A stretch of 64,000 bases of DNA from Melieria omissa (taxonomy: Eukaryota > Arthropoda > Insecta > Diptera > Ulidiidae), in NCBI GenBank assembly GCA_963971225.1, contig OZ020268.1, positions 111,010,830 through 111,074,829 on the forward strand, in the 5' to 3' direction. Below the pieces are notes generated by a model. That model was not told the DNA's origin, did not search any database, and saw only the letters and a list, made by a program, of their open reading frames with translations. This document shows positions 36,787 to 49,106 of the stretch, piece by piece. The position numbers and the translations under genes were made by a program. Numbering within the stretch: the first letter of the stretch is position 1; every line of letters begins with the position of its first letter.

Positions 36787-38850
36787 GGTTTCATTAAATG
36801 TCCTATAAGTATGACATGTAACCGTGTACACAAATAAACATTTTATCATTGGCACCAGTGTTTAGTGGCTAATGGGTACGAACCCCAACTAAGATCGATG
36901 AATGAAATTAAAGTCAAATATTTGCCTAGTAGAATTGTAAGTTGGTAAATTGCTTAAAATGTCTGACTTTTTGAAACGTAAATGTAAACATTTTCGTTTT
37001 CAATACGAAATCAAATTGAAAATATTAGATACACCTGCACTAATATGGAGCTCTTGTAATAAATTGGCAGTAATTGCAATGGATTTTGTACATCGAAAGT
37101 GAGAAACATCTGAATAAGAAAAAGGAACACGTTAAGCTTTGTGGTTCTTCTTACCTCCACCTCCATTTCTACCAGTGGCACCGGCAGCTGTAGCCCAAAG
37201 CCGGCTGTCAAGACAAACTGATACACTCATACATACTTCTGTATGTACTAAATATATAAATAAGTGCATGCTCTTAGAAGCTTTATTTTAAATTTAAAGA
37301 TATACAAACAGAAATCTTAATAAAAAGCTTTGACAACTATCCATTGACTACGAATTGGACTCAGCATTCGGGTCAGGTGGAATCGTATGGCTAAACATGT
37401 CCGAATGCAAGCATACTGGGCCCAGTGGAATAAACTTGCGCACAAATGAAAGAGAAACTTTCCATCTTGCGGTCTTTTCTACACACATATGTGCATACCT
37501 ACATACATGCATGTGTCATTTGTGGTTTTGCGACAGCGTCACTGTTTACTTGCGACAGGCAAGAAACGTACCCACTCCAGTGGGCAGCCGTCGCTATGGT
37601 CGTCGTGTGGCTCTTACTGCTGCCGCTCTCTTCTTCTGAACCAATTTTCAGACACCAAACGACCACGGCTCCGCAGTTAGTTAGTGGTAGCAAGCGTTCG
37701 TTACGGTTCGGATGGTACTGGCTCACGGAATACTTCCAGCGTTTATTTTTGTTTTCAACTTTTGCTATTGCGATCAATTGCGGTAGAGTGGAGTATTGGA
37801 GTTTAACAAATTACAGAAGCGGATTGCGTAAAGTTCTCACTGTAAGTCGACAAAGACAGTTTGATTGCGAATGGGCGTGTATGGGGCGTCGGCGTGTGAG
37901 CGGTACTGAATTGACTGGAATTGTACGCCACGCAATCACGAGCGGCGTTCGCGCAGGCGCAGCGTCGTTGCAATGCGACTTTTGCATTTTTCCTTCAACT
38001 TTTGCACTATATGTATTGTCGTCGCGATTTTATTAGTACTCAGTGTTTTATTTTTATTAAAAGCTTCCTCACTCTTGGTCAAAACAACAAAAACGGTTGT
38101 TCATCTTAATTCCGGTTTGGTTTCTGCTTTTTTATTGCAGTCGCTTCACATGTTTTCTTCATCGTCAAAGTATAACATTTTTTTTGGCTCCTATTGTTGC
38201 TGTAACCCGTTTTTCTTTTAGTTTAATTTCATTGAGTTTTTAAAGCACCTTAACTTGGCCGCTGCTTTGAAAGCAATGTGCCCAATTTGTTTGATTAAAG
38301 TGAACTACATTTTACAATTACATTTTACACACAAATAATAAAAAAGATTTCGCGAAATTTTGATAAATTACCAACAATGGGATTTCGTATGGTTAAGCGT
38401 GCAGCAAATTTGAAATCTGCCAATCGCTGTGGCTCTCTCGTAGAGTTTGTTAAAATTCACATACGTCGCCTAAGATGTTGCAAATAAAAATAATTAACAT
38501 TTTTTACACGCCCAAAACGACATTTGTGTGTTGTGATATCTGTGTGCATCGACGCAGGCGGGCGCACTTGTATTAAAAAGTATAACAACTACTGCTTTGA
38601 TTTGCAAATCGTGAAGAAGAACTTCACACTGTAGTCTAACCAAAAGTGTGTGTTTAGGCGTGTTGTGTTAATTTTTCGAATAACTTGAATTTGTCGAACT
38701 ATTTGCAGGCAAATATTTTCGTATGTACGCATTGAATGCACATGTAGCTATGGACGTGCACACATACATACATACGCTTTTATGTTCGTCACTGGCGCAT
38801 TAACTTAAAGTTTAAGTCTTAAACCAAAACCGCATTTTTGTGTTTTCCAG

Positions 38851-40549
38851 ATGGCCTGCTCACATATATACACAGGAAGAAGCCTATTGCTTACATTCCT
38901 GGCATTTCAATCATTTACGTGGTGGGCATCGGCAAAGACAGGTAACTGGATATGCTGGCCATGGCAGGGGTAAACAATTATGAGCCTATTTATGTATGTA
39001 CATATATGTGTTTGTGCACTTGCAGGACCCACACACGGCAAAGTGGTAGTGTGCTACATATCAACTTGGGCCGTATATCGGCCGGGCAACGGCGCGTATT
39101 CCATTGACAATTTCGATCCAAACCTCTGCACACACGTCGTGTACGCTTTCGCCGGTCTAGACATTACTCAGTCGGCCATCAAATCGTTGGGTAAGATTGT
39201 CATTGATTATCCTTCACTCGATGAATTTCATTCGCTCGATTAAATTTATTACATTTTACAGATCCTTGGCAAGACTTGAAAGAGGAATACGGCAAAGGCG
39301 GTTTTGAACACTTGACCGGTTTCAAACGAACCCATCCACATCTCAAAGTCAGTTTAGCTATTGGCGGCTGGAACGAGGGATCTAAAAACTACTCCATTCT
39401 CGTCGCTGATCCAATACAGCGCACCCGGTTCGTAAAACAGGTTACCAACTTTATAAGCAAATATAATTTCGACGGTCTGGATCTGGATTGGGAATATCCA
39501 ACACAGCGTGGCGGTAGTCCACAAGATCGCAAAAATTTCGTGCATCTTACAAAGGAACTGCGCGAGGAGTTCGATAATCATGGCCTGTTGCTGACATCAG
39601 CAATTGGAGCAGCCAAGAATGTCATCGACGAAGCATATGATGTGCGGCAAATATCCCGTTACCTGGACTATCTGCATGTAATGTGCTACGATTATCATGG
39701 CAGTTGGGACAAGAAGGTTGGCTACAACTCGCCGCTGACGGCAACCAAAGGTGATGCACTGAGCGTGGTAAGTTGGTGTGAATAATAAAATCGAGCTTAG
39801 CTTTCGAGGTGTAATTTGTAAATTTTCTTTAGGAATTTACTATCGATTACCTTCTCAAATTGGGCGCCCCACCCAACAAACTAGTACTGGGCCTACCATT
39901 CTACGGGCGCACGTTCAAAACCCCGCTTGACGGCAATGTTGACGATGCTACTGACGGAACTGCATTCCAAGGGCCGTTTACACGCGAAGATGGTTTTCTC
40001 GGTTACAACGAGATTTGCAACATCTTAAGCAACAAGACGTCCGGCTGGAACACGCTTTGGGACTCGAAAGCTTCACAGATGTTAGCGCGCTCTGAGCGAG
40101 ATGTTTTCAGTGGATTAGTGCACGTTGTCACTTACGACAACTCGCGCTCCATCGCAAACAAAGTAAAATTCGCCATGTCGAAAAAGCTGGCCGGCGTTAT
40201 GATATGGTCCATTGACACCGACGACTTTAGGGGTGCTTGCGCTGCAGAGGAAGATATATATGCCGATTTTAAGCACTTGCAAAGCGGCGGCCCGATTATA
40301 CTGCCGCGAAGAGTCAACTCCAATTACCCGCTACTGCGAACCGTCAACGAAGCAACGACATTGGCATTAGAAGAAATAGAAAAAGAGCGCGACCAAGACG
40401 ATCACGATGAGGACAACGAGATCCCGCATGGCAGCGAAGAAAATTATAAGAACAGCAAAGACGCCGCGGCCAGCATGCAGCATCATGTGCTGCAGACTTG
40501 GTTTATATTTGCTTTTTGTTGTTTACTCTTTACGCAGGTCACTTTATAG
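38851..40549 (+). CDS. Cht2: GH18 chitinase, Cht2-like, with C-terminal membrane-anchor signal
   Basis: A secreted family-18 glycosidase that cleaves beta-1,4 N-acetylglucosamine chains, used in cuticle organisation and moulting. Exons 38851-38941, 39026-39190, 39262-39767 and 39833-40549 give 492 residues. The N-terminus is a signal peptide (LLLTFLAF, cleavage likely near residues 33-37). The GH18 barrel has KVVVCYISTWAVYRPGNG, the strand motif SLAIGGWNEGS, and the catalytic signature FDGLDLDWEYP at about residues 154-164 with the acid Glu intact. Later come MCYDYHGSWD and MIWSIDTDDF. An acidic linker (DQDDHDEDNE) then leads to a hydrophobic C-terminus (WFIFAFCCLLF), which suggests a GPI-anchored or membrane-bound enzyme. 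There is no chitin-binding domain, which fits insect group VII/Cht2. AATAAA at 40691-40696 follows the stop. Family assignment is certain; orthology is likely. Confidence 0.92.
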
Positions 40550-40690
40550 ATTGCATGTATGTATGCAATGTTGAATCTTCGAAACTATGTCAAGCAATTC
40601 CAAAAAAATACAAATTTCCAATTTATATGTAAATGTGCTGGTGCATACAGAAATTACATTTTCAATTCGTGTTTAAGTCGCTGTAAAGCC

Positions 40691-40696
40691 AATAAA
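40691..40696 (+). other. polyadenylation signal, Cht2
   Basis: AATAAA about 140 bases after the chitinase stop codon. Confidence 0.55.
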
Positions 40697-41332
40697 ATCA
40701 GGAGTAATATAATTAATATATATATATACATATATGTTTTTATATAGAACAGTTTATATTTTCATTAAATTATTGTTTTGCTGCTAAATGGCTAATGGTG
40801 TACGCTGGACATCGGTCTTAACTTTTTACAGGTGGTCATTAAGAAATGTTTAATTCTATAACAAATATACCTTCTTATAAAGTAAGATATTGTCTAGCGG
40901 CGTTGCCATTGCAATGTTGCTAAGATGCAAAATTTCAATTTTCTATTGAGAAAGTCAGTATAAGTTAATCCATGAAATCATTCTCAAAACAAAATGCAGT
41001 TGAAATACATTACACCGACACAGCACAACTGTTTTACCAGCATCATTTGTGCACGTCCTTTATTTATGTTGCAGCCTTCTAAACTTTTAACCATATGCGT
41101 ATATAGGTAATGAACTACCAAGAGGAGTTGACCATGCGCTTATCAAAAACAATAGACTTAAGGCGCTCGCTGTGCATTTGAACTTAGCTCATCCTTGTTC
41201 TTGCAGTGCACACTTTTGTGTGTACCTAAGAGTTAATTGCTACTGTCACTACATACAACTGCAAACAACAATTTATAAAATATAAATGCTATTACTAAAC
41301 GACATTACAAATAGGCGCCATATTTCGTATAT

Positions 41333-41467
41333 CCTTGATGCACGCAAGATGTGTTGGGGGCTTACAACCCCAAAAATAAATTTTGGATCGTAAATGTGGA
41401 ATCAAATGTTATTGAGACCAACAGTTGTGAACGGACCTCCCGAAATAAAATCCTGTGTGCACCACTG
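41333..41467. mobile_element. degenerate hAT-type MITE (family 1)
   Basis: The right end AAATCCTGTGTGCACCACTG is the complement of the family-1 terminus seen at 216. The interior has the same GGGGG...CCCC blocks (TTGGGGGCTTACAACCCC). The left end is eroded and no target duplication remains. The left boundary is estimated by alignment with the 50211 copy. Confidence 0.6.
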
Positions 41468-42345
41468 CTATACATACATACCTACTTAATAAGCATATGG
41501 ATTGCGGCTAAATGTTTTTAATTCTTAAGCAACAGCTTCGAATGTTATGCAAAATGGAAGTTGGACAATGTACACGCAGGTAGGTTGTTTTTGGTGGCTT
41601 CCTCTGTATAAGACACAGATAGGCCTTTATATGGCCCCTTGTGATACACCTTACTTTTGGAAACATTCTAAACATTCACAAACTGCTCAATTTCATTACA
41701 TTTACATACCTACATACTTACGAGCAAAGACATTTATATGTATAACTACACATAATAGTTTTATACGTGTACACGGATTAGATAACTATATTGTCTACGC
41801 ATAACTAAATTAACATTAATGCGTTTAGTTATAAACTTAAAATTGTAACTATGCTTGGTAACGTTAAATCGTTAAATGCAATTATGAGTTGGTGTGAGTG
41901 CAAATACTTAAAATCAGTTCTGCGTAAAGTATCGCATATATTTGTAACTCATGTACTTATAGGCTGGATAAATTTGACTGGCTGACCAATGGATGATGCA
42001 TATAATTTAAAGGGGATAGTGTTTTACGGACGGAAATGGTGAACCTGGCGCTAAACAGATTTCGAACGTCTCGTCGTTAACGATGCGTTAATAAAGTAGT
42101 AAAGTAGTAGTAGTAAGTATTAGGCAGAAATATGTATATAGGGAAACAATTGCGGTACCACCAAATAGCAGTCACCAGATCAAAAGTACATTGAGAAATG
42201 AAATTTCGAATTTAGGCGAGACTTAAAATTATTTGTTCGATTAAAAATCTTATATATGGATTAGACTATGTATACAAATATGTATAGCGTTTAGACATTT
42301 GTGGTGAATCAATTGTATGAACGAAATTTAAACGAACACTTCCTC

Positions 42346-45300
42346 TCACAAGCATTGTCGATCGCCACCACCGCCACCACCCACGCTATGATTACCACCC
42401 GCCCACTCCAGCTCCACCTGGTACGCAGTTGGAGCGTTTAATCTTTCTCTTGACTTAGAGGTGTGCTTCTGCTTGGGCATCTGCGTTAGTTCGTGCAGTC
42501 TTTTGCTGCTCACCAAATTGTTGGGTCGTTGCGGCTGTTGCTGTGGCTGTGAATGAGGCTGAGACTGAGACTGTGGCTGTGGTTGTTGTTGCGACTTGTT
42601 TGTGTTTACATTGCTCGAACCGATCGCAAACTGACATGGTGAATTGTCATTGATCACTTCGTAGTGTGCTTCGGGTGTCAGCATCAGTTCGTGTGCGTCC
42701 TTTGTCGAGCGCCGATGTGCCTCCAAGCTCTGTGATTCGGAATAGGCAAATGTGGCCACAAAACTTGAGATGTTGCGTTGTGCTGCAACATCGGTCGGTT
42801 CGCCGCTAGATGGTTTGCCGTCAAAAGTGGTTGGTGCGAACTGGTTGCTACACGGCGTGGCTGGCGACAAGTCCGTGAAATCAGTCTTCGCTTCAGACTC
42901 TATGGAGCACATGCTTTGCCGCGACATCTCCTTTTGCATATGGTTTGGCGGCGGTGCTGTTGTAGTTACGCCGCCGCCCCCCTTTTGCATGTGAATATTC
43001 AAGTCGTCGTCGTCGCTTCGCACTTGCGGAAACGGCAAGCGGCTACGTATGGAATTCTCTCGCTGGCCAAAGCGTTGCGCGAGGTAATCTTCACTGGCGC
43101 TGCTGTTGTGGCTGCAGTTACTATTCTGATGATGATGCTGTGTTGTATTGTGAGGCACTTGATTGGCATCCTCGTAGTAATTATCATTCTTCAAGGACAT
43201 GTTACAGCAGCTACTCACGTCAGCGAAGTACACTTCAGACTCGGTGGGATCGGCCATTTCATGTGTTGTCTCTGTGGAAGTGCCGCCTATTTCGACGGTG
43301 GCCTGAAAGGCGGTGTTTTCCACTCCGCGTTTGTGTCGTGGTGTGGACTTTGGCGGCATACGTGACGTAGAACAATTGGCAGGTGCCGCATCGTTCGCCT
43401 CGTCGCTTAGGCCCGAGTTCAATTGTTCCTGATATTCGTCGTCATTGACGGAAACTTGCTCGTTTTCGCTAACACAGTTAGAATTGCTGCTAGGAAATAT
43501 CTGTTGCACACTAATGCGTGGCGCTGGCTGTGGATGTATATTCGGTCCGCCGCCTAGACAGGCCTTACTACCAGCTTCGATCCGCTTCTTCATTTTCCTC
43601 GTGGGAAGCGTATTTGAGAATCGGTCTCGCAATCCACCATCGCTATCCGAAGGCGTGTTCTCATAGTCGCCAGCGACTTTTGATTTAACAGTACTGGCAC
43701 TGCTCCCAATGGTGGTCTGACGTTTAGCTGAATTGCGCCGCATGCTGGCAGTTTGGGGGCAGCAGACGGCACCATTGCTGGTTTGAACCTGTGCCTGATC
43801 TAGGAATACGGAGCGATGGTTGAGACAGGGCGGCATGTGCTGCTCGCTGCCGATGAATGTGCCAGCTGGGCGCTCATTTACCGTATTATTGATATTTATG
43901 CTATTGTTGTTGTTAGCGCTGTTATTGCATGAATTCGGCTGTATGTATTGATAGTAACCGCGTCGGGCAGGGCTGTTAGGATCACTGTATGGTGGCGGTG
44001 GACCCCAAACACCATAAGGCAAGCCAGTGGCCACCACATTGAACGGTGAATGGGCATTGTGAGTTGCTGCTGTCTCGGCGTCGCGCGCTGTATTTTCACT
44101 TCTAGCGGAGGCGTTGTTCGTGAAGCCATACTGTGAGTCGGGGCTGGATGGTGTTTGACGAAACTGACGTGCGTTGGGATCCGGCGAGCTACGCTGCCAA
44201 GGCATGCGTGGCCAGCTCCAACCAGTCACACGACTGCGTGTGTTCGACACACCATGTCCGCGACAAGCAGACGCAACGTTGGTTGCGTGCAAATCATCGC
44301 CGCCCGGATTAGGTGAATAAAAATTGCCCGGTGGTTGCCCAGTCCAAAAACGAGGTTCGCCGCCGTCATCCCACGTGTAGGGAGTAGCTTGTAGTTGCGC
44401 TTGTCGATGAGCGTGGCATTGCTCGCAGCAGCGGCAGATAGTAGCGCGACCAGCCAATGCCATATTGGGAGCTGGACCCTGTTGGCTTGTATACAGCGAA
44501 CGGCAACGCAGCTCCAACTGTTCCCAGTACATTTTCTTGCGCTCGTGACTGTGAGTAAAAATAGTGATATTAGATATCCGCTACACACTAACAAGAACAC
44601 CAATACAAACCTCAATAACTGATAGACCAGCATACAACTGAAGACGGCAATTAAAACGCCTGCCACGGACAATCCGAAAATAGCACGCAAGCAGGAATAC
44701 AGAGAGCCGTGCACCACCCCGCAATCGGACAATGAGTCGAAGACCAACCGTACGCCCTCTGGAAAGCGCCAAACGTGAATACAAAATGTTTTTGCACGAG
44801 TTGGCAAAGCATCTGCCTACCTTTGTCTACACGATCCACTTGCGATTCGATCATATCAGAGTAGCAGGTGCACGTTCGCGTCTTCTGCGCATACTCGCAT
44901 TCACGCAAAGCCTGCAAGCGACTCATGTGCAGTACCGTGGTGGTGACGGTGACTAGAGCGCACGTCAGGGCCGATATAAGTCCACATGCGCCGGATAACT
45001 TAATCTGAAAAGGATCGTCGCATGTGTGAGTTGTAAGTGCTTAACAAAAAGGAATCATTCATCTCACCAAATAGCTATAACGATTCCTTCTCCTTGCCAG
45101 ACTCATGATACACAACCCGGTCAATATAAGCTGAAATAACAATTTGTGAACTTTTTAATGAAAGCAGCTTTCTGTGAAAGAGTAGCACTTCACTTACTAA
45201 TGCGGCAGGCACAAAGGTTGGAACTGTCTCGAAATTTCCAACAGTAATTGTGTACGAATGCAACAGGAAGTAGACGCCAAGGAAGAGAATGCCCAGGAGG

Positions 45301-47693
45301 CAGGAGCAACCACCACAAACGAGGCACCATACCACATATTTCTTGATGCCCGTGGCACGATGACGATGGGCCGCTGCAACCAAAGAAAACACTTTCAAAT
45401 GGGAAACTGTGCAAGTTTAGGAATAACAGAATGGCATTAGTGCACAGTGGCCAAATTAACACAGTGGCTCAATTGGCGAATTGGTTGTTGCAACACTAAC
45501 CGAGTGCTGTAGCGGGGACGGGATTCCTGTGTGGGTCCGATGGCGGCACCCAGGTGCACGGTGGCGGCACACTGTACTGTACAAACTGCATAACCGGATA
45601 ACCATGCATGTTGTTCTCGAAAAGTGAAAAGCGATGGTATTTGCAAATTTGTTTTTGTTACACGAGCAGGTCGTGTTTGGCACAAGTAAACGAAATTACT
45701 ATGGGTGGTACATGTGACAGAGATGTTGCATAGATGGGAAGAAGTACCGAAATTATTTTCTATATCCGCACCACTTGCAGCAACGTACGCTTCGTGTCCA
45801 AATAACTTATGCACACTATTTTACCATCCATCATGCACACTCCGAACAATAGTTCATGTTTTTCTATTTGAAATTGATGTGCCCGCTACGAATTGTCTAC
45901 TACTAAAGTTTTCACAGAAGTTTTCAGTATCTACTCTGAAATTATAATGAGTGTTGAGGCAGCAATCCGAAAGCAAATATCCTGTCATGAATACATTTCC
46001 TGCTCTGCACTTTGCAGCATACACACGTTTGCACAACAAACGCACGTCCACTGTTTTTGCACTCGCACTGAACATCGAATACCGTTGCAAAGCTTGACGA
46101 GCTTTTATTTCTTTCTATTCGATTCGTTTCATTTCAACTCGGCACTTCTTCCGGTCATAGCCTACTTCGATTCGTTCTTCAGGAATTTCTATGATGGACC
46201 TATGCACAGATTGTGGCTGCTGGCTATATGGCACGGATACATCCCAATGCCCTCGAGTGTGTGCGAGAATGCGACATGTGCATGGTTGGCGCAGGCGCAT
46301 GGCCGAACGCGTAGGCAGGATGCATGCAGGGCATGTGGGCGACAAGGCGTTTGGGGTAAATGTACAGCGTTGGTTTGTGATGATGGTAATGGTGGTGGCT
46401 TTTAATAGGTGGACAACAACGAAAATGAGATATTTGAAGTTCATTGTTATGTCTCATATAAGCAGCGTATTGGCATTGAAATTCCTAATAGTGTTCTAAT
46501 AGATCTTAAAAATCCTAATTATATTTAAGGCAGACAGAGCCTAGCTTGACTTGACAATTCTTACCACTTCTGTTCCCTGCTGCATGTCTTAAACGAGGCG
46601 GCGGTGGGCGTGGTGGTAATGGTGGACGGTGATCGTCGGCGATATCATTGCTGTCCTTATTTTCACCATCACTGTAAATATCAATGTGGCTGGAATTGTA
46701 GTTCGAATCGCATTTTTTGTCCGGCCCCAATGCGACACCGTCAGTGTGACACCAGGAGTTGCTGCCGAAAATAATAAATAAAGCAAATATACATAAATGC
46801 ACTTATTGCAACAAAATTACTGCAATCACTTACATCTTCCTCTGTGAATGCGCGCCATCCCTTGAGAACTTTTTCTTCTTAATCATTGTGCTATTGTTAT
46901 CCGACTCACTGACGGTTATTTCATCAGCACCCAGCATCGCGTCTGCCACACCGGCGTGGCACTGCTTGCTTTTAGCCGGCGTAGATGACTCAGTCACGTG
47001 TGCAACGGGGGTGGTGGAAGCTGCGTGCAGCATTCCAATACCACACGTGCATTCCAAGTCGCAATCACAGCTGATATTCAGCCTGGAGTTCCGCAGTACA
47101 TTGAGCGGCTTCTCCTCCGCGAGGGAATGGATGTCTGCCGTCCGGAGCTGCAGCGTCTGATAGGAATGATTGAGCAACGATTGTTCAGACTGCGCCTTTG
47201 TGGGCCGTTCTCGTTCTCGTTCTCGATCACGTTCACGCTCTGCTTCCTGATCAGCACCACCATCTGTCCCACTACCACCACCACCACCACCGGCTTGACG
47301 ATGTACTTGTACTACGATTTTGCTGTCCATGCTGTCCGACATACGTGGGGGGCGGCAGGCGGCAGGAGAAGTCGATCCCTGCTGCTGCTGTTGTTCTTGA
47401 GCGCCACAGGCACAGTGGCAGTGGCATGCAACAGCCGCTGGTAGCATTTGAGGCATAGCTGTCTGCTGGCCGAAGTGATGGTAGTAGGGCGGGTACTGGA
47501 TGTAGTGGTACTGATGTTGCGCGGCAAGTGTACAGCTGCTGCTATCGGCCAAGCTGGCGGTTGAAATGTTGAGACTCGGTGCTGACGTAAAGTTGGAAAC
47601 GCACAGTGTGGTCTGTGGCTTCTGCTTTAGCATTTCGACAGTGTCGAACGGCTGCGATGCTAGCGACGTGCTCAAATCGTTGGACGAGGACAT
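42346..47693 (-). CDS. large four-transmembrane protein with proline-rich and PPxY-bearing cytoplasmic regions (ENTREP/FAM189-like design)
   Basis: Exons in transcript order: 47693-46834, 46761-46565, 45373-45198, 45130-45068, 45004-44821, 44758-44611, 44548-42346. Total 3831 nt, 1276 residues, phases consistent. The first 350 residues are low complexity, with an RDRERERERP-type run and a PPLPPRPPPPR motif. Four hydrophobic helices follow at about residues 365-392 (WCLVCGGCSCLLGILFLG), 407-425, 435-457 (GLISALTCALVTVTTTV) and 513-540 (FGLSVAGVLIAVFSCMLVY). A Cys-rich second loop (CEYAQKTRTCTC) sits between helices 3 and 4. The 735-residue tail is Ser/Asn/Gln-rich and has PPPPYSDP near residue 720, a candidate WW-domain ligand for NEDD4-type ligases. 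Four helices plus a PPxY tail recalls ENTREP/FAM189 proteins, which is inference. The start ATG at 47693 is the first plausible Met; upstream is open without Met and a 5' exon is possible. Confidence 0.7.
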
Positions 47694-49106
47694 GGCGTCA
47701 GAAAGCGCTTGAACGTCTGCGCTGGACGCAGGGCAGATTGTAAAACCGTGCACCAAAGCATCCAGAATCAATTATTTCGTTAATAAATGTGATGTAGCCA
47801 TTCGGGATGCACTGCTTTAGCTCCGGTTCCAATTCTAATACGTTGCTGCACTCCTCCTTCTTGGTGGTTGGTTGACTGCTTGATTAGTTTTCTTTCGTTA
47901 TGGCGCTAAACCGGTTTGACCCTTTCAATTCACAATGCCCAGCTTTATTGTAGTCGAAAGCGATTCACCTACTCGCAACGAGTCTGGCCGTCGAATATCT
48001 TGCGGATTGGCAACATATTGGTTGCCAATGCAGTTGCAATGTGATGCAGTCAATTAAGAACTTTACAATTTCGGAATATGTTTACATATGCTCTTTATGC
48101 ATAAAAAAGCATAAACAAGAATTGTATCCGACACCCACACACCTTTTCTCACGTATCCGCGCCTATCTTACTCGGCCGCACTCATTCAGTGCTCAAACGC
48201 AACTGCTGCTCAAACAGTGATCGACATTTCAGGGAATCCATTGGTTCGCAGAAGAATTCCACTCAAAAAGTAGGCGCTCTCAATATGTAGGTAGGTGCTC
48301 TCCATGGGTGCTCTCAGAGCTCCTCGAATCCGAAGCAAAAACAGAGATTGAATATATATTTGCTTGAGTGCGATGTATCTTTCGAATAATAGATACTTGC
48401 ATCAGCGGTTACCTGAATGCATTTCGCTAATCCTTGCACAAACAGGTACCCACCTTTGAATGGGTACAAGCACACAACATTATACTTATACTTAATTATA
48501 AGTAATAATACTGTATATTCTGTCTTTGTTATTAGCAGTGCATAAACTCAGACTACTGAGCAAACCAGAACTTTTGGTCCATATTGAAGCACGAGAAATA
48601 TCACAATAGATCTTTACAAATAACAGAGCTTTGCAATTGGTGTCCTCAACTAATGGATGAAGTGTTTGCCAACGAAAGAAAAGCCAAGTCAGAAACATCC
48701 ATGTTTAGTTTTGAAGATCTGTTCTCAAGATCTCAAAAGTGTCTGAAGCGATCTTAAGAAAACATAATATTTACTTCGTTTAGCCCTGTTTTGAGGAAAT
48801 CCTTGTGAAGTTTATATTTGACGTTCACTTTTCTATTCGTTGTTTTTTTCTCATCATACATCATGTTTTTTATGCAAACATTTCTAAAACCCCATAGTGC
48901 CTAAAACAACACAAAAAAATATTCGGCATTTTTTACAATATTTTATCAATTCGTTCTATTTGATGAACTGCCAGTTGTATGGAAGCAAAATTCGTACCGA
49001 GCACATGGAATGCAAGCGGAGATACCCTCAAGTTGCATGGGCGGTCACGCAGACACTGGAACTTTGTAGACATCGAGAGAACGGTATTTTGTTATGAGCA
49101 TCAACT
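47694..49106. other. divergent spacer between the tetraspan and NCLX-like genes
   Basis: About 1.4 kb holding the promoters of both genes. Open frames here are short and lack resemblance to anything. A possible upstream coding or 5' UTR exon of the NCLX-like gene may lie near 48960-49080, but I could not place it with confidence. Confidence 0.5.

Larger units (their letters stand above)
32923..38850. other. large intergenic region between DCAF8 and the chitinase gene
   Basis: About 5.9 kb with no convincing gene. It holds the DCAF8 5' region, a GA dinucleotide run at 33585-33600, a jockey-like LINE tail (34721-35320), an inverted-repeat element (35591-36786) with a tRNA-like fragment inside, and about 1.6 kb upstream of the chitinase that probably contains its promoter and 5' UTR exon. 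A sequence near 34170-34200 resembles hAT ends (GTACCACTGTTTGAGAAACG), but no partner end was found. Confidence 0.6.
40550..42345. other. spacer between Cht2 and the tetraspan gene
   Basis: These are the convergent 3' ends of a plus and a minus gene. The Cht2 poly(A) signal is at 40691-40696. One degenerate family-1 MITE lies at about 41333-41467. Otherwise I see only AT-rich sequence, including a TATATA run near 40720. Confidence 0.6.

Noticed and set aside
37355..38221. Cluster of overlapping plus-strand frames upstream of the chitinase
   Set aside because: No domain, inconsistent frames; more likely the chitinase promoter and 5' UTR exon region.
42752..43370. Long plus-strand open frames opposite the tetraspan tail exon
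   Set aside because: They are antisense to a well-phased coding exon, low in family resemblance, and explained by its codon composition.
45437..46500. Several 70-170 codon frames on both strands between tetraspan exons
   Set aside because: They fall in a large intron; the flanking exons join in correct phase without them.
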